A stretch of DNA of 64,000 nucleotides from Alishewanella tabrizica (GCF_014652375.1 NZ_BMYR01000002.1:62001-126000), one strand, 5' to 3'. Positions 30,757 through 42,306 are shown, counted from the stretch's first letter. Notes: generated by a model not told the origin, from the letters alone. Program-made: numbers and translations.

Positions 30757-31971
30757 ATGAACCTACCAATATATTTAGACTATGCTGCTACAACCCCGGT
30801 TGATCCGCGGGTTGCAGAAAAAATGATGCAATTTCTGACAATGGATGGCCAGTTTGGTAACCCGGCGTCACGTTCACATCGTTTTGGCTGGCAGGCTGAA
30901 GAGGCGGTAGAAATTGCCCGTAGCCAGATTGCTGAACTTGTAAATGCTGATCCACGTGAAATTGTATTTACCTCGGGCGCAACCGAATCTAACAATCTTG
31001 CTATCAAAGGCGCCGCCGAGTTTTACCATAAAAAAGGTAAACATTTAATTACGGTTAAAACCGAACATAAAGCGGTGTTGGATGCGATGCGGCAGTTAGA
31101 ACGTGAAGGCTATGAGGTGACATACCTTGATGTTGAAGCCAACGGCTTAGTCGATTTAGAAAAACTCACTAACGCCATGCGCCCCGATACAACCGTTGTT
31201 AGCATTATGCATGTGAACAACGAGATTGGTGTGGTGCAAGACATCGCGGCGATCGGTGAGTTATGCCGTAGCAAAGGCATTATTTTTCATGTTGATGCCG
31301 CCCAGTCTACTGGCCGCGTGGCCATTGATTTGCAAAATTTAAAAGTAGATTTAATGTCTTTTTCAGGCCATAAAACTTACGGCCCTAAAGGTGTAGGTGC
31401 ATTATTTGTGCGCCGTAAGCCGCGTATTCGCTTAGAAGCGCAAACGCACGGCGGTGGACATGAGCGCGGCATGCGTTCGGGTACCTTAGCCACTCATCAA
31501 ATCGTTGCGATGGGTGAATCGTTCCGTATCGCCAAAGAAGAAATGGCTTCAGAGCAAGCGCGTATCACGGTATTACGTGATCGTTTATGGAACGGTATCA
31601 AAGATATTGAGCAAGTATTTTTAAATGGTGATGCTACGCAGCGTGTCCCTGGTATTACCAATATCAGCTTTAACTATGTTGAAGGTGAATCGCTGATCAT
31701 GGCGTTAAAAGATATCGCTGTTTCATCAGGTTCAGCCTGTACATCTGCCAGTTTAGAGCCTTCTTATGTATTACGGGCCCTGGGTTTGTCAGATGAATTA
31801 GCGCATAGCTCAATCCGGTTTAGTATTGGTCGTTTTACCACAGAAGAGCAAATTGATCACACTATCAAAATTGTGCACGAAGCGATTGATAAACTTCGTG
31901 AAATGTCGCCGCTGTGGGATATGTACAAAGACGGCGTAGATTTAAACACTGTGGCCTGGGTGGCGCACTAA
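30757..31971 (+). CDS. iscS: cysteine desulfurase IscS
   Basis: PLP enzyme that removes sulfur from cysteine and passes it as persulfide to IscU and to tRNA-thiolation partners. The PLP lysine is Lys206 ([11 protein letters not shown]) and the persulfide cysteine Cys328 ([13 protein letters not shown]), both at canonical positions; 404 residues equals the E. coli length. It follows iscR by 19 bases. Confidence 0.97.
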   Translation: MNLPIYLDYAATTPVDPRVAEKMMQFLTMDGQFGNPASRSHRFGWQAEEAVEIARSQIAELVNADPREIVFTSGATESNNLAIKGAAEFYHKKGKHLITVKTEHKAVLDAMRQLEREGYEVTYLDVEANGLVDLEKLTNAMRPDTTVVSIMHVNNEIGVVQDIAAIGELCRSKGIIFHVDAAQSTGRVAIDLQNLKVDLMSFSGHKTYGPKGVGALFVRRKPRIRLEAQTHGGGHERGMRSGTLATHQIVAMGESFRIAKEEMASEQARITVLRDRLWNGIKDIEQVFLNGDATQRVPGITNISFNYVEGESLIMALKDIAVSSGSACTSASLEPSYVLRALGLSDELAHSSIRFSIGRFTTEEQIDHTIKIVHEAIDKLREMSPLWDMYKDGVDLNTVAWVAH

Positions 31972-32004
31972 TCAGGCGCTATCGCCACATAAGAGGTAAC
32001 TAAC

Positions 32005-32388
32005 ATGGCTTACAGTAATAAAGTAATTGATCACTACGAAAATCCACGTAACGTGGGATCCTTCGCCAAAGATGATCCGAGTGTAGCTACTGGTATGGTC
32101 GGTGCACCAGCCTGTGGTGACGTAATGAAGCTACAAATCAAGGTCAATGAGCAAGGCATTATCGAAGATGCTAAGTTTAAAACCTACGGTTGTGGCAGTG
32201 CTATTGCGTCGAGTTCGTTGGTAACCGAATGGGTTAAAGGTAAGACGCTGGACGAAGCTCAGCAAATTAAGAATACTGACATTGCGCATGAATTGGCGTT
32301 ACCGCCGGTAAAAATTCACTGTTCTATCCTAGCGGAAGATGCCATCAAGGCCGCCATCGCAGATTACAAACAAAAGCGTGGGAGCTAA
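32005..32388 (+). CDS. iscU: Fe-S cluster assembly scaffold IscU
   Basis: Scaffold on which [2Fe-2S] and [4Fe-4S] clusters are built. The three ligand cysteines are in GAPACGD, YGCGSAI and KIHCSIL, and the HscA recognition motif LPPVKIHC is intact. Length 127 residues. AAGAGGT lies upstream of the ATG. Confidence 0.97.
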   Translation: MAYSNKVIDHYENPRNVGSFAKDDPSVATGMVGAPACGDVMKLQIKVNEQGIIEDAKFKTYGCGSAIASSSLVTEWVKGKTLDEAQQIKNTDIAHELALPPVKIHCSILAEDAIKAAIADYKQKRGS

Positions 32389-32394
32389 CCCCAG

Positions 32395-32718
32395 ATGGCC
32401 ATTTCAATGACAGTGGCAGCAGCCGAGCGGGTGAGTAGTTTTCTGCAAAACCGTGGTAAAGGTGTTGGCTTGCGCGTAGGCGTGAAAACGACTGGATGTT
32501 CAGGCCTGGCTTATGTACTGGAGTTTGTCGATGAATTAAACGACGATGATCAGGTGTTTGAAGATCATGGGTTAAAGTTGATCGTAGATGGCAAAAGTTT
32601 GGTGTACATCGATGGCACACAGCTTGATTTTGTGAAAGAAGGCTTAAACGAGGGATTTCAATTTAATAATCCTAACGTTAACGGCGAATGCGGTTGTGGC
32701 GAAAGCTTTACCGTGTAA
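32395..32718 (+). CDS. iscA: iron-sulfur cluster assembly protein IscA
   Basis: A-type carrier that delivers clusters to target proteins. Conserved cysteines are in TTGCSGLAY and the C-terminal ECGCGES. At 107 residues with the ATG at 32395 it aligns end to end with E. coli IscA. It is six bases after iscU. Confidence 0.96.
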   Translation: MAISMTVAAAERVSSFLQNRGKGVGLRVGVKTTGCSGLAYVLEFVDELNDDDQVFEDHGLKLIVDGKSLVYIDGTQLDFVKEGLNEGFQFNNPNVNGECGCGESFTV

Positions 32719-32736
32719 GGCGGGCACTGAGGTAGC

Positions 32737-33261
32737 ATGAATTACTTTCAGTTGTTTGACTTACCCGCGCAATTTGAGTTGGATTTAACCGAGCTGGGTT
32801 CACGTTATCTGGCACTTCAAAAACGGTTTCATCCCGATAATTTTGCGGCTGGGTCAGAGCGAGACCGTTTGCTGTCAGTACAGCAAACGGCCAACATCAA
32901 TGATGCGTATCACAGCCTTAAGCAACCTCTGCTTAGGGCTGAGCATTTATTGGCGTTACGGGGTTTAAAAATTAGTAATGAGCAACGTAGCTTTACTGAT
33001 CCGGTTTTTTTAATGCAGCAGATGGAGCTGCGTGAGCAGTTGGCCGAGGTGTCGGCACAAGTTGATACGGAACAGGCGATTGCCGATATAGAACAGCAAT
33101 TACTGAAACAGCGTAAATTGTTGTTAAATGCATTACATCATGCGCTTGCCGCGGGTACCGCAGAGCAAGATCAGGTAGCGGCCGAATTGGTTCGCAAACT
33201 AAAATTCTTCTATAAACTGCAGCAAGAGCTGGAGTTAATCGAACAGCAACTACAAGACTAA
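32737..33261 (+). CDS. hscB: Fe-S assembly co-chaperone HscB
   Basis: J-domain protein that brings IscU to HscA and stimulates its ATPase. The HPD motif is in KRFHPDNFA (residues about 32-40), and the C-terminal three-helix IscU-binding domain follows. 174 residues, normal length. It is followed by hscA eight bases later. Confidence 0.95.
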   Translation: MNYFQLFDLPAQFELDLTELGSRYLALQKRFHPDNFAAGSERDRLLSVQQTANINDAYHSLKQPLLRAEHLLALRGLKISNEQRSFTDPVFLMQQMELREQLAEVSAQVDTEQAIADIEQQLLKQRKLLLNALHHALAAGTAEQDQVAAELVRKLKFFYKLQQELELIEQQLQD

Positions 33262-33268
33262 ATTCACT

Positions 33269-35125
33269 ATGGCGTTACTTCAAATCGCGGAGCCGGGCCA
33301 AAGCGCGGCCCCGCATCAACACAGATTGGCGGCCGGTATAGACCTTGGCACCACTAACTCACTGGTTGCTACCGTACGTAGCGGTGAAGCTAAAACCTTA
33401 GTCAACAAAGCGGGTGAGGCTATGGTGCCTTCGGTCGTACGTTATACGGCTGATGGAATACAGGTGGGTTCTGCAGCACAAGCTGCCGCGGTGGACGATG
33501 CTGAAAACACCATAGTGTCAGTTAAACGCTTAATGGGTAAAGGGTATCAAGAAACCTTAGCGCTAGCGCACGAGTTGCCCTATCAATTCGTAGAGCAAGC
33601 CGGATTGGTTGCCATTAACACGGTGCAAGGCGTTAAAAATCCGGTAGAAATTTCAGCTGAAATTTTAGCAACGCTGGCAAACACGGCCAGTGAAACGCTA
33701 GGCGGAGAATTAAATGGTGTGGTTATCACCGTGCCAGCTTACTTTGATGATGCACAGCGCCAAGCAACCAAAGATGCCGCAAAGTTAGCCGGTTTAACCG
33801 TGCTACGCTTACTAAATGAACCCACTGCCGCGGCCTTAGCCTATGGTTTAGATTCTGGCCAAGAGGGAATTATTGCGGTTTACGATTTGGGTGGCGGTAC
33901 CTTTGATATTTCTATTTTACGTTTACGTCGAGGTGTCTTTGAAGTCTTAGCCACTGGCGGCGATTCCGCGCTGGGTGGTGACGATTTTGATCAAGCACTG
34001 GTTACTTTTTTACAACAGCGCCATGGACAACAGGCCTTATCGGCTAGCGCGCGTCGTTTGTATCAGCAGCAAGCACGCGCGATTAAAGAACGTTTAACCG
34101 AGCATGCGCAAACGACTTACGATTTTACTGCCGATGGCCAATTAGTAACCGGTGTTGTTAACCGTACCGACTTTACCGATTTAATTACAGGCTTGGTAAA
34201 ACAGACGATTCGTGCGTGTCGCCAAACGCTGCGTGATGCCGATTTAACTACTGATGATGTCGCAACGGTTGTCATGGTTGGCGGGTCAACTCGTGTACCC
34301 TTGGTGCGGCAACTCGTGGCTGATTTTTTTGCTAGCGAACCGTTAACATCAATCGATCCTGATAAGGTGGTGGCGTTAGGTGCGGCGATCCAAGCCAATG
34401 TTTTAGTTGGTAATAAAGCCGAACACGAAACCCTCTTGTTAGACGTGATCCCGTTGTCATTGGGTATTGAAACCATGGGCGGGCTTACCGAGAAAATTAT
34501 TCCGCGCAATACGGTCATTCCGGTGGCGCGAGCACAAGAATTCACTACCTTTAAAGACGGTCAAACGGCTATGGCCATTCATGTGGTGCAAGGTGAGCGT
34601 GAATTGGTTGAAGATTGTCGTTCGTTAGCCCGTTTTGAATTACGAGGTATTCCGCCCATGCCTGCTGGTGGTGCCCATATTCGTGTGACCTTTCAAGTTG
34701 ATGCGGATGGTTTACTCAGTGTCAGTGCGGAAGAGAAATCTACCGGTGTACAAGCCAGTATTCAGGTAAAGCCCTCTTACGGGTTAAGTGATGAGCAAGT
34801 AGCATCCATGATCAGAGGCTCAATGCAATATGCACGTCAGGATATGCAGCTTAGGTTATTACGCGAGCAGCAAGTTGAAGCCGAACGGGTGTTAGAAGCC
34901 GTGAGTGCCGCTTTAAATTCCGATGCTGCACTGTTAGATGCCGACGAGTTAGCGCAGATTCGGCAATCATTAACGGTGTTACAAAACGTAAAACAGCAAG
35001 ACAATACTGCTGCAATTAAAGCAGCGATTGAACATACTAATCAGTTAACAGATGAGTTTGCGGCACGGCGTATGGACAAATCCATTCGATTAGCGCTGCA
35101 AGGCCATAAGGTAGATGAGGTTTAA
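33269..35125 (+). CDS. hscA: Fe-S assembly Hsp70 chaperone HscA
   Basis: Specialised Hsp70 that drives cluster release from IscU. Actin-like ATPase with [12 protein letters not shown] at residues about 24-35, the [13 protein letters not shown] phosphate loop and [13 protein letters not shown], followed by the substrate-binding domain. 618 residues is the usual length. The isc position distinguishes it from DnaK. Confidence 0.96.
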   Translation: MALLQIAEPGQSAAPHQHRLAAGIDLGTTNSLVATVRSGEAKTLVNKAGEAMVPSVVRYTADGIQVGSAAQAAAVDDAENTIVSVKRLMGKGYQETLALAHELPYQFVEQAGLVAINTVQGVKNPVEISAEILATLANTASETLGGELNGVVITVPAYFDDAQRQATKDAAKLAGLTVLRLLNEPTAAALAYGLDSGQEGIIAVYDLGGGTFDISILRLRRGVFEVLATGGDSALGGDDFDQALVTFLQQRHGQQALSASARRLYQQQARAIKERLTEHAQTTYDFTADGQLVTGVVNRTDFTDLITGLVKQTIRACRQTLRDADLTTDDVATVVMVGGSTRVPLVRQLVADFFASEPLTSIDPDKVVALGAAIQANVLVGNKAEHETLLLDVIPLSLGIETMGGLTEKIIPRNTVIPVARAQEFTTFKDGQTAMAIHVVQGERELVEDCRSLARFELRGIPPMPAGGAHIRVTFQVDADGLLSVSAEEKSTGVQASIQVKPSYGLSDEQVASMIRGSMQYARQDMQLRLLREQQVEAERVLEAVSAALNSDAALLDADELAQIRQSLTVLQNVKQQDNTAAIKAAIEHTNQLTDEFAARRMDKSIRLALQGHKVDEV

Positions 35126-35127
35126 CC

Positions 35128-35466
35128 ATGCCACAAATCGTATTTTTACCCCATGCAGAGCTGTGTCCAGAAGGCGCTGCGCTTGACGCGAAACGTGGTG
35201 AGACCGTGTTAGATGTGGCGCTTCGCAACGGTATTTCTATTGAACATGCTTGTGAAAAATCATGTGCCTGCACTACGTGTCACGTGATTGTGCGCGAAGG
35301 GTTTTATTCGCTGAACGAAAGTGATGAGCTTGAAGAAGATATGTTAGACAAAGCGTGGGGTTTAGAACCAGAATCACGCTTAGGCTGTCAGGCACGTATT
35401 GCCGATGAAGATTTAGTGGTCGAAATTCCTAAGTACACGGTCAATATGGTCAGCGAAGGTCATTAG
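35128..35466 (+). CDS. fdx: ISC-type [2Fe-2S] ferredoxin
   Basis: Electron donor in cluster assembly. Cluster ligands are in EHACEKSCACTTCHV and the distant LGCQA. 112 residues. It starts two bases after the hscA stop. In E. coli iscX follows fdx; here the next gene is ndk and no iscX is found. Confidence 0.96.
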   Translation: MPQIVFLPHAELCPEGAALDAKRGETVLDVALRNGISIEHACEKSCACTTCHVIVREGFYSLNESDELEEDMLDKAWGLEPESRLGCQARIADEDLVVEIPKYTVNMVSEGH

Positions 35467-35492
35467 GCTTTTTCCAAATTTTAGCGTATAAT
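35464..35492 (+). promoter_or_regulatory. probable ndk promoter
   Basis: A perfect TATAAT at 35487-35492, 45 bases before the ndk start. No good -35 hexamer is seen at the standard distance, so the upstream limit is approximate. Confidence 0.4.
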
Positions 35493-35536
35493 TTGCCGCC
35501 CAAAATTTTAACCCTTTAGATTAATAGGAGCCTAAC

Positions 35537-35968
35537 ATGGCCTTAGAACGTACCTTCTCAATTATCAAGCCTGATGCTGTTGCTAAAAACCTGATCGGCG
35601 CAATTTACAGCCGTTTTGAAGCTGCAGGCTTACGCATTGTTGCCGCTAAAATGTTACACTTAAGCCGTGAACAAGCTGAAGGCTTCTATGCTGAGCACAA
35701 AGAGCGTCCTTTCTTTAACGCTTTAGTGTCTTTTATGACGTCTGGCCCAGTTGTAGTTCAGGTGTTAGAAGGCGAAAACGCTGTATTGAAAAATCGTGAA
35801 ATCATGGGTGCAACTAACCCGAAAGATGCTTTAGCGGGTACGTTACGCGCTGATTTTGCAGACAGCATCGATGAGAACGCTGTTCACGGTTCAGACGCTG
35901 CTGCCTCTGCTGCCCGCGAAATTGCCTATTTCTTCACTGACGCAGAGCTGTGCAGCCGCACACGTTAA
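35537..35968 (+). CDS. ndk: nucleoside diphosphate kinase
   Basis: Transfers the gamma phosphate among nucleoside di- and triphosphates through a phospho-histidine. The signature [12 protein letters not shown] contains the active-site histidine; [15 protein letters not shown] is the N-terminal strand. 143 residues. AGGAG precedes the ATG and a strong terminator follows. Confidence 0.97.
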   Translation: MALERTFSIIKPDAVAKNLIGAIYSRFEAAGLRIVAAKMLHLSREQAEGFYAEHKERPFFNALVSFMTSGPVVVQVLEGENAVLKNREIMGATNPKDALAGTLRADFADSIDENAVHGSDAAASAAREIAYFFTDAELCSRTR

Positions 35969-35991
35969 TCGTTCGCAGTGAGAGAAATACT

Positions 35992-36015
35992 AAGGGGGCA
36001 ATAGCCCCCTTCTTT
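35992..36015 (+). terminator. rho-independent terminator after ndk
   Basis: Perfect stem AAGGGGGC (35992-35999) / GCCCCCTT (36004-36011) with an AATA loop, followed by CTTT. Confidence 0.85.
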
Positions 36016-36072
36016 ACATTACATGTGTTACACGCATTTTTTATTGATATTGGTTAGCAGGAGTATCCTGGA

Positions 36073-37200
36073 ATGAGCAATTCCGCCGCTTTAGTAAATT
36101 TACTGGATCTGACGCGATCACAGATGCAGGATTTTTTCGTCAGCCTTGGTGAAAAGCCATTCCGTGCCGATCAAGTCATGAAATGGATTTATCATTACTG
36201 TGTTGATGATTTCGACAAAATGACGAATATCAATAAAAAGCTGCGCGAGTTGTTAAAAACCCGCTGCGAAATAAAAGCGCCAGTGATTGCCACGCGTCAA
36301 GACAGTGCTGATGGCACCATTAAATTTGTAATGGCACTGGCGGGTGGTCAAGAAGTAGAAACCGTTTGGATCCCAGAAAAAGATCGACGCACACTCTGTG
36401 TTTCATCACAGGTAGGCTGCGCCTTAGATTGTTCGTTTTGTTCTACAGCACAGCAAGGGTTTAACCGTAATTTAAGTGTGTCAGAAATTATTGGTCAAGT
36501 ATGGCGCGTGTCACAAATTATCGGTAGCTTTGGTGATACGGGCGAAAAGCCGGTGACCAATGTGGTGATGATGGGCATGGGCGAACCCTTATTGAATTTA
36601 AACAATGTCGTGCCAGCCATGGAATTAATGTTAGAAGATTTTGGCTTTGGTTTATCCAAGAGACGGGTGACCTTAAGCACCTCTGGCGTGGTACCTGCGT
36701 TAGATTTGCTGCGTGAGAAAATTGATGTTGCGTTAGCCATCTCGTTGCATGCCCCCAATAATGCACTGCGTGATGAACTGGTGCCCGTGAATAAGAAATA
36801 CCCGATGGAGGAGTTTCTAGCTGCCTCGCGTCGCTATATTGAACATTCTAAAGCCAATGACAAAGTGACCGTTGAGTATGTCATGTTAGAGGGCATAAAC
36901 GACAGCATGGAGCAGGCACACGAACTGGCTAAAGCCTTGAAAGATACGCCATCGAAGATTAATCTTATTCCATTTAATCCGTATCCTGGCTCGCCTTACA
37001 AACGTTCAAGCAATTCACGGATTGATCGTTTTAACAAGGTCTTACAAGAACACGGTTTTACTGTTATGGTACGTAAAACGCGCGGAGATGATATTGACGC
37101 CGCGTGTGGTCAATTGGTGGGTGATGTTATCGACCGGACCAAACGATTAATTAAAAAGCAGCAAAAAGGTGACGCTATCACAGTAAAAGTGCTGCAATAA
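36073..37200 (+). CDS. rlmN: 23S rRNA A2503 / tRNA A37 C2-methyltransferase RlmN
   Basis: Radical SAM methylase of adenosine C2. The [4Fe-4S]-binding CxxxCxxC is in [16 protein letters not shown], and the C-terminal methyl-accepting cysteine is in DIDAACGQL. 375 residues. Known in the family to modify 23S rRNA A2503 and some tRNAs; this links to the adjacent Fe-S operon as a cluster-dependent enzyme. Upstream of pilW as in most Gammaproteobacteria. Confidence 0.96.
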   Translation: MSNSAALVNLLDLTRSQMQDFFVSLGEKPFRADQVMKWIYHYCVDDFDKMTNINKKLRELLKTRCEIKAPVIATRQDSADGTIKFVMALAGGQEVETVWIPEKDRRTLCVSSQVGCALDCSFCSTAQQGFNRNLSVSEIIGQVWRVSQIIGSFGDTGEKPVTNVVMMGMGEPLLNLNNVVPAMELMLEDFGFGLSKRRVTLSTSGVVPALDLLREKIDVALAISLHAPNNALRDELVPVNKKYPMEEFLAASRRYIEHSKANDKVTVEYVMLEGINDSMEQAHELAKALKDTPSKINLIPFNPYPGSPYKRSSNSRIDRFNKVLQEHGFTVMVRKTRGDDIDAACGQLVGDVIDRTKRLIKKQQKGDAITVKVLQ

Positions 37201-37221
37201 CAGAATGGATGGCCAGTGGTA

Positions 37222-38769
37222 ATGCAGAAATATCCTGTTGTCACCGCGCTTACGGCACTATTTATGCTCTCAGGCTGTGTGTCTGAGAGTACGTATGTTG
37301 CAAATGAGCGCCAAGTTACACAGCGAAATGTCGATAATACTGAAGCAGCTAAAACCCGCATTTCGTTGGGACTAAATTATTTACGCCGTGGTGATAGTAC
37401 GCAAGCGCTGTATAATTTAGAGCGCGCCAAAACCATGGCGCCCAATTTACCTGAAGTGTATAACGCCTTGGCGTTTTACTATCAAACGGTAGGCGAGCAT
37501 CTACAAGCGGAAAATGCGTATAAGCAAGCCATTGCCAAAGACAGTAATAATGCCGATGCTTACAACAACTACGGGGCTTTTCTTTGTCAAATTGAGCGCT
37601 ATGCCGATGCTGAGCGTTTGTTATTGTCAGCCATTTCCAAGCCTGGTTATATTCGGGTGGCTGAGAGTTATGAGAATTTGGCGCTGTGTCAACTTGAGCA
37701 AAACGGTTTTGAGCAAGCTCGTACTTATATTGGCTCATCTATTACGCATAATGGTACGCGGATCACTGCGTTAATTAACAGTGCGTCACTTAATTATGCG
37801 ATGGGGAACCTTGCCGATGCGAAAGCTGACTTACAGCGGATCCAGCGCCTAGGCCGCGTATCGGCACGCAGTACGCTACTGAATTATTTAGTTTCAGAAA
37901 AGCAAGGTGATGTATCCACCATGCGCCATGCTGAACAATTATTGTTAACGCTTTATATCGATACTGAAGAAACGCGGCTCTTATTACAGCAGCGCATAAT
38001 GGAAAGTGAGTTTGAGCAGTTACGTGAGCGCTATAAACAGCATTTATTAGCCAGTTTGCAGCCTTCTGGTTCAACAACCGTGCAATCAGATGCTGCTATG
38101 CCACAACCTGTGGCTAACCCGCAGCTGCGTATTCGTCGTAAAACGCCTGAGCATGTAAGCCCAGAAGTAACGCGCTCGACGCTAGCGGCGCACTCTGCCG
38201 CTGTAACAACAGAGGCTGCAGCGCCTCAGCCAGTGCTACCAGTGCCACAGTCGACTGTATCACAGTTGACAGGGGTACCGTCGACAGAGCCACAATCGAC
38301 AGTGCCGCAATCGACAATGCCATCAGATACGTCTGGCGTTAACGCCGTATTACCCGCACCAACCGATTCGACAGCGTCCGTTGCCACCTCTTTACAGCCA
38401 ACACCAGCATTGCCCACAGAACAAACAACGCTGATTGACGCGCCAGCCTCGACGACACTGCCATCTCAAACAACAGCGCAACCACAAACGATAGCGCAAT
38501 CACAAACGATAGCGCAGCCGGTAACGTCTGAGGTTCAAGCTTCTGAACCAGAGAAACAGAAGCCGGTACCTGTGCGACTGGCCGCAGCGCAACCCGTAGA
38601 TGAGTATTATCATCTCGTGGCAGAGGGTGATACTATGTTTGCAATATCATACCGTTATAATATTCGCCTCGAGCGCTTCTTGGCTTGGAACCAGCTAACT
38701 GAACAAAGTCGGCTTAAGATTGGTCAGAAACTTTATATTGTGGATCCGGCATCAATTAATCATGAGTAA
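37222..38769 (+). CDS. pilW: PilW/PilF-like type IV pilus lipoprotein with C-terminal LysM domain
   Basis: The N-terminal 250 residues are a PilW/PilF pilotin: lipobox LSGC (Cys19), then TPR repeats (ISLGLNYLRRGDSTQALYNL onward) that help PilQ assemble in the outer membrane. Unlike usual 230-260 residue homologues, it continues with a Pro/Gln/Ser/Thr-rich linker containing PQST repeats and ends with a LysM domain (YYHLVAEGDTMFAISYRYNI, then LKIGQKLYIV) that would bind peptidoglycan. There is no stop or frameshift between the parts. I start at ATG 37222; GTG 37216 is possible. It overlaps rodZ by eight bases. Confidence 0.88.
   Translation: MQKYPVVTALTALFMLSGCVSESTYVANERQVTQRNVDNTEAAKTRISLGLNYLRRGDSTQALYNLERAKTMAPNLPEVYNALAFYYQTVGEHLQAENAYKQAIAKDSNNADAYNNYGAFLCQIERYADAERLLLSAISKPGYIRVAESYENLALCQLEQNGFEQARTYIGSSITHNGTRITALINSASLNYAMGNLADAKADLQRIQRLGRVSARSTLLNYLVSEKQGDVSTMRHAEQLLLTLYIDTEETRLLLQQRIMESEFEQLRERYKQHLLASLQPSGSTTVQSDAAMPQPVANPQLRIRRKTPEHVSPEVTRSTLAAHSAAVTTEAAAPQPVLPVPQSTVSQLTGVPSTEPQSTVPQSTMPSDTSGVNAVLPAPTDSTASVATSLQPTPALPTEQTTLIDAPASTTLPSQTTAQPQTIAQSQTIAQPVTSEVQASEPEKQKPVPVRLAAAQPVDEYYHLVAEGDTMFAISYRYNIRLERFLAWNQLTEQSRLKIGQKLYIVDPASINHE
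38245..38320 (+). repeat. degenerate 15-base tandem repeats in the pilW linker
   Basis: Units such as GAGCCACAATCGACA (38287-38301) and GTGCCGCAATCGACA (38302-38316), with decayed copies upstream from about 38245, encode repeated Pro-Gln-Ser-Thr. The repeat length is a multiple of three, so copy changes keep the frame. Confidence 0.7.
38483..38518 (+). repeat. 18-base tandem duplication in the pilW linker
   Basis: Two nearly identical 18-base units (38483-38500 and 38501-38518, core CACAAACGATAGCGCA) encode repeated Gln-Thr-Ile-Ala-Gln. In-frame expansion of the linker before LysM. Confidence 0.75.
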
Positions 38770-39787
38770 TAACGAACAAGCTCAGCAAACTGTCTCCTCC
38801 GAGCTAAGTGTTGGACAGTTACTAAAACAAGAACGTGAGCGACGTCAGCTGACATTAGAGCAAGCTGCGCAACAGCTTAATTTAAAAGCGCATGTGCTAC
38901 AAAGTATTGAGGCCGATGAGCCAGATAAAACTATACTACCCACCTTTATGCGCGGGTATTTGCGTGCGTATGCCCGTTTTCTGAAGATACCAGAACAGCC
39001 ATTACTTACGCATTTTGAGCACGCACATCAGGTGAAAAGTGCGCCGGTTAAAATGATGAAAACCTTTTCTAATCGGCAAGCCAAGTTACAAACTGAAACA
39101 CGGTTTATGTGGTTGACCTATGTTATAGCGGCCTTGTTGCTGGCGTCATTAGCCGCATGGTTATGGCAGGGTGCGCGTGATTTTAATGCCTTAAATGAGC
39201 CTATAGCGTCCACAACGGGTCTAACATTAGCCGACCGTGCTGAGTCGATGCCTGTATCCACGGCCGTAGCCGATTTAACTGTCGTTCCAACGACGGCGCC
39301 TTCTTTAACAGTACCTACGCAAGTTGCACCAACGTTAGACAATACGGTTACTGCAGAAGCCACACCGCAGGTAGCTGAGGCGTTGCCATCAAGCGCAGCA
39401 CAATCTGTTTTGGCATCAGAACCGATTACTGTGGCATCTTTACAAGAGACCTCATCAGAAACGGTTACCGCTAACCCCTTAGGCGAGCTTGCTACGGGCA
39501 TCCCGGCAGAATCTTTTGGAGATAGTAGCGATAGTGGTTTAGATCGCCTTAAAATGACCTTCAGTGACAATTGCTGGATAGATGTACTAGACAGCAATGG
39601 TGAGCGTATTGCTTATGGTACTAAGCAACCGGGCTATGTTATGGAATTAAATGCCAAGGGCCCATTTACGATTACCTTGGGTAATCCAGGTGTTGTGGCA
39701 ATTGAGATTAACCAAACGCCATTTGATATGTCTGGCTTCCCCGGCGGCCGGGTGGCGAAATTTACTTTGGCAGGACAAAACGAATAA
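38762..39787 (+). CDS. rodZ: cytoskeletal protein RodZ
   Basis: Links MreB to the cell-wall elongation machinery. An N-terminal Cro-like helix-turn-helix ([19 protein letters not shown]), one membrane helix at about residues 118-140, a Thr/Val/Ala-rich linker and a C-terminal periplasmic beta domain (DUF4115, with [18 protein letters not shown]). 341 residues from the ATG at 38762, which lies inside the end of pilW; an upstream in-frame ATG at 38720 would add 14 residues without a ribosome binding site. Overlaps ispG as TAATG. Confidence 0.92.
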   Translation: MSNNEQAQQTVSSELSVGQLLKQERERRQLTLEQAAQQLNLKAHVLQSIEADEPDKTILPTFMRGYLRAYARFLKIPEQPLLTHFEHAHQVKSAPVKMMKTFSNRQAKLQTETRFMWLTYVIAALLLASLAAWLWQGARDFNALNEPIASTTGLTLADRAESMPVSTAVADLTVVPTTAPSLTVPTQVAPTLDNTVTAEATPQVAEALPSSAAQSVLASEPITVASLQETSSETVTANPLGELATGIPAESFGDSSDSGLDRLKMTFSDNCWIDVLDSNGERIAYGTKQPGYVMELNAKGPFTITLGNPGVVAIEINQTPFDMSGFPGGRVAKFTLAGQNE

Positions 39788-40887
39788 TGTTTGCAGAGAA
39801 TCCGATTAAACGTCGGCACAGCACCCAAATTAAAGTGGGTAATGTGTTAATAGGCGGTGATGCCCCGATAGCGGTGCAATCTATGACCAATACCCGCACG
39901 ACAGATGTCGATGCGACAGTGGCACAAATTCGCGCAATTGCAGCGGCAGGCGCAGATTTAGTGCGTGTCTCTGTGCCAACGATGGAAGCGGCTGAAGCAT
40001 TCAAGCTGATCAAGCAACAATCTCCGATCCCTCTAGTGGCAGATATCCACTTTGATTACCGTATCGCCTTAAAAGTGGCTGAGTATGGCGTAGATTGTTT
40101 GCGCATTAATCCTGGTAACATTGGTCGTGAAGATCGGATCCGTGCGGTGGTTGATGCAGCAAAAGATTACAATATCCCTATTCGTATTGGCGTAAATGGC
40201 GGTTCATTAGAAGCCGACATTCAAGAGAAATATCGTGAGCCAACGCCAGAAGCCTTAGTGGAATCGGCCATGCGGCATGTGGATATTTTAGACCGTTTAA
40301 ACTTTGATCAGTTTAAGGTGAGTGTAAAGGCCTCCGATGTTTTTTTGGCGGTTGGCGCTTATCGCCTATTAGCGACGCAAATTAAGCAACCACTGCATCT
40401 TGGGATCACTGAAGCCGGCGGCGCGCGGGCGGGCGCGGTAAAATCAGCCATAGGTCTAGGCATGCTGCTAGCTGAAGGTATTGGTGATACGCTGCGTATT
40501 TCTTTAGCTGCTGATCCGGTAGAAGAAGTGAAAGTGGCCTTTGATATTCTTAAGTCGTTACGGATCCGTTCCAGGGGCATTAATTTCATTGCCTGTCCAA
40601 GTTGTTCACGACAAGAATTTGATGTCATTAAGACCATGAACGAATTAGAACAACGTTTAGAAGATATTGTCGAGCCTTTAACGGTATCCGTGATTGGTTG
40701 TGTTGTAAACGGACCAGGTGAAGCTCTAGTATCAGATTTAGGCGTTGCCGGCGCCAATCGCAAAAGTGGTTTTTACATCAATGGTGAAAGACAACGTTTG
40801 CGGCTAGACAATGAACATATAGCGACACAACTTGAACAGCAAGTACGGCAGTATCTGCAGCAACGCATTACGGTCAAACAACTATAA
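39787..40887 (+). CDS. ispG: 4-hydroxy-3-methylbut-2-en-1-yl diphosphate synthase (flavodoxin)
   Basis: [4Fe-4S] enzyme of the MEP isoprenoid pathway, converting MEcPP to HMBPP. TIM-barrel N-terminus [15 protein letters not shown] and C-terminal cluster cysteines in [10 protein letters not shown] and [10 protein letters not shown]. 366 residues, normal. Translationally coupled to rodZ. Confidence 0.96.
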   Translation: MFAENPIKRRHSTQIKVGNVLIGGDAPIAVQSMTNTRTTDVDATVAQIRAIAAAGADLVRVSVPTMEAAEAFKLIKQQSPIPLVADIHFDYRIALKVAEYGVDCLRINPGNIGREDRIRAVVDAAKDYNIPIRIGVNGGSLEADIQEKYREPTPEALVESAMRHVDILDRLNFDQFKVSVKASDVFLAVGAYRLLATQIKQPLHLGITEAGGARAGAVKSAIGLGMLLAEGIGDTLRISLAADPVEEVKVAFDILKSLRIRSRGINFIACPSCSRQEFDVIKTMNELEQRLEDIVEPLTVSVIGCVVNGPGEALVSDLGVAGANRKSGFYINGERQRLRLDNEHIATQLEQQVRQYLQQRITVKQL

Positions 40888-40925
40888 CACTGGTTGAGCA
40901 CTTGCTACGGTCTGTTGTGCTGAAA

Positions 40926-40956
40926 TTCGCATCTTGTTGCAGATTAAGGGTATAAT
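40926..40956 (+). promoter_or_regulatory. probable hisS promoter
   Basis: A perfect TATAAT at 40951-40956, 85 bases before the hisS start. Upstream hexamers (TTCGCA at 19-base spacing) are poor, so only the -10 is solid. Confidence 0.4.
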
Positions 40957-41040
40957 TATCCTCTTTTTTGTGGTGTTTGCTAGCAGGGCTTTGTGGCACG
41001 CATAGCTTGGCTTTAGAGAACTAAAAACGGAAGCATTATT

Positions 41041-42306
41041 TTGTCGAAACCTATTCAGGCAATACGTGGGATGAACGATTGCCTGCCACAAGATACAGGC
41101 TTGTGGCAATACGTTGAACACGTTTTACGCGATACGGTCGCCAGTTATGGTTACAGTGAAATTCGTTTCCCTATTGTGGAAATGACAGAGCTGTTTAAGC
41201 GTTCCATTGGTGAAGTTACCGATATTGTTGAAAAAGAAATGTATACCTTTAGTGATCGTAATGGTGACAGTTTAACCCTACGTCCTGAGGGAACGGCCTG
41301 CTGCGTTAGAGCGGGCAATGAACATGGTTTGCTTTATAATCAAGAACAGCGCCTGTGGTACACCGGGCCAATGTTTCGGCATGAGCGGCCACAAAAAGGC
41401 CGCTATCGGCAGTTTCATCAATTTGGTTTAGAAGCCTTTGGTATTGCCAGCGCTGATATTGATGCTGAAGTAATCATGCTGAGTGCACGTGTGTGGCAAA
41501 GATTGGGTTTAACACCCCATGTTAAGCTCGAGCTTAATTCTTTAGGGTCTAATGAGGCTCGGGCCGCCTACCGCGATACCCTGATTGCTTATTTAGAACA
41601 GCATAAAGCCCTGCTCGATGAAGACAGCTTACGCCGTTTATACAGTAATCCACTGCGGGTATTAGACAGCAAAAATCCGGAAATGGCTGCGATGTTGGCT
41701 GCAGCGCCACAGTTAGCCGATCACTTAGATGCCGAGTCAGCTGAGCATTTTACCCAATTACAACACCGTTTAACGGCAGCGGGTGTTGAATTTACCATTA
41801 ATCCGCGTTTAGTTCGTGGTTTAGATTACTACAATCGTACTGTTTTTGAGTGGGTAACAACCGATTTGGGCTCGCAGGGTACCGTGTGTGCTGGCGGTCG
41901 TTATGACGGCTTAGTTGAACAGTTGGGCGGTAAAGCCACGCCAGCAGTGGGGTTTGCGCTGGGGTTAGAACGTTTAATTCTGCTATTGCAAACGCTAGGG
42001 CTGGCACCTGCAGAATCCCCTAGCGCCGATATTTATGTTATGGCAATTGGTGCGTCTGCGGAACTTGCAGCGATAAACGTTGCCGAAAAGCTGCGTAACG
42101 ACTTGTCATCAAAACGTGTTATCTTGCACTGTGGTGGTGGCAATTTGAAAAAACAATTTAAAAAAGCCGATAAATCAGGTGCTGAAATCGCCCTAATTTT
42201 AGGTGATGAAGAACTGGCGCGCGGTGAAGTGACCCTGAAATGGCTGCGCCAAGACAAGCCACAACAAACCCTTAAGCTGAGTGAATTGACTCAGCAACTG
42301 GCCTAA
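41041..42306 (+). CDS. hisS: histidyl-tRNA synthetase
   Basis: Class II synthetase of 421 residues. Motif 2 is in [19 protein letters not shown], the histidine-specific [15 protein letters not shown] and motif 3 in [11 protein letters not shown] are intact. The start is TTG, with GGAAG eight bases upstream; the family N-terminus ([12 protein letters not shown]) supports it. First gene of hisS-yfgM-bamB-der. Confidence 0.96.
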   Translation: MSKPIQAIRGMNDCLPQDTGLWQYVEHVLRDTVASYGYSEIRFPIVEMTELFKRSIGEVTDIVEKEMYTFSDRNGDSLTLRPEGTACCVRAGNEHGLLYNQEQRLWYTGPMFRHERPQKGRYRQFHQFGLEAFGIASADIDAEVIMLSARVWQRLGLTPHVKLELNSLGSNEARAAYRDTLIAYLEQHKALLDEDSLRRLYSNPLRVLDSKNPEMAAMLAAAPQLADHLDAESAEHFTQLQHRLTAAGVEFTINPRLVRGLDYYNRTVFEWVTTDLGSQGTVCAGGRYDGLVEQLGGKATPAVGFALGLERLILLLQTLGLAPAESPSADIYVMAIGASAELAAINVAEKLRNDLSSKRVILHCGGGNLKKQFKKADKSGAEIALILGDEELARGEVTLKWLRQDKPQQTLKLSELTQQLA

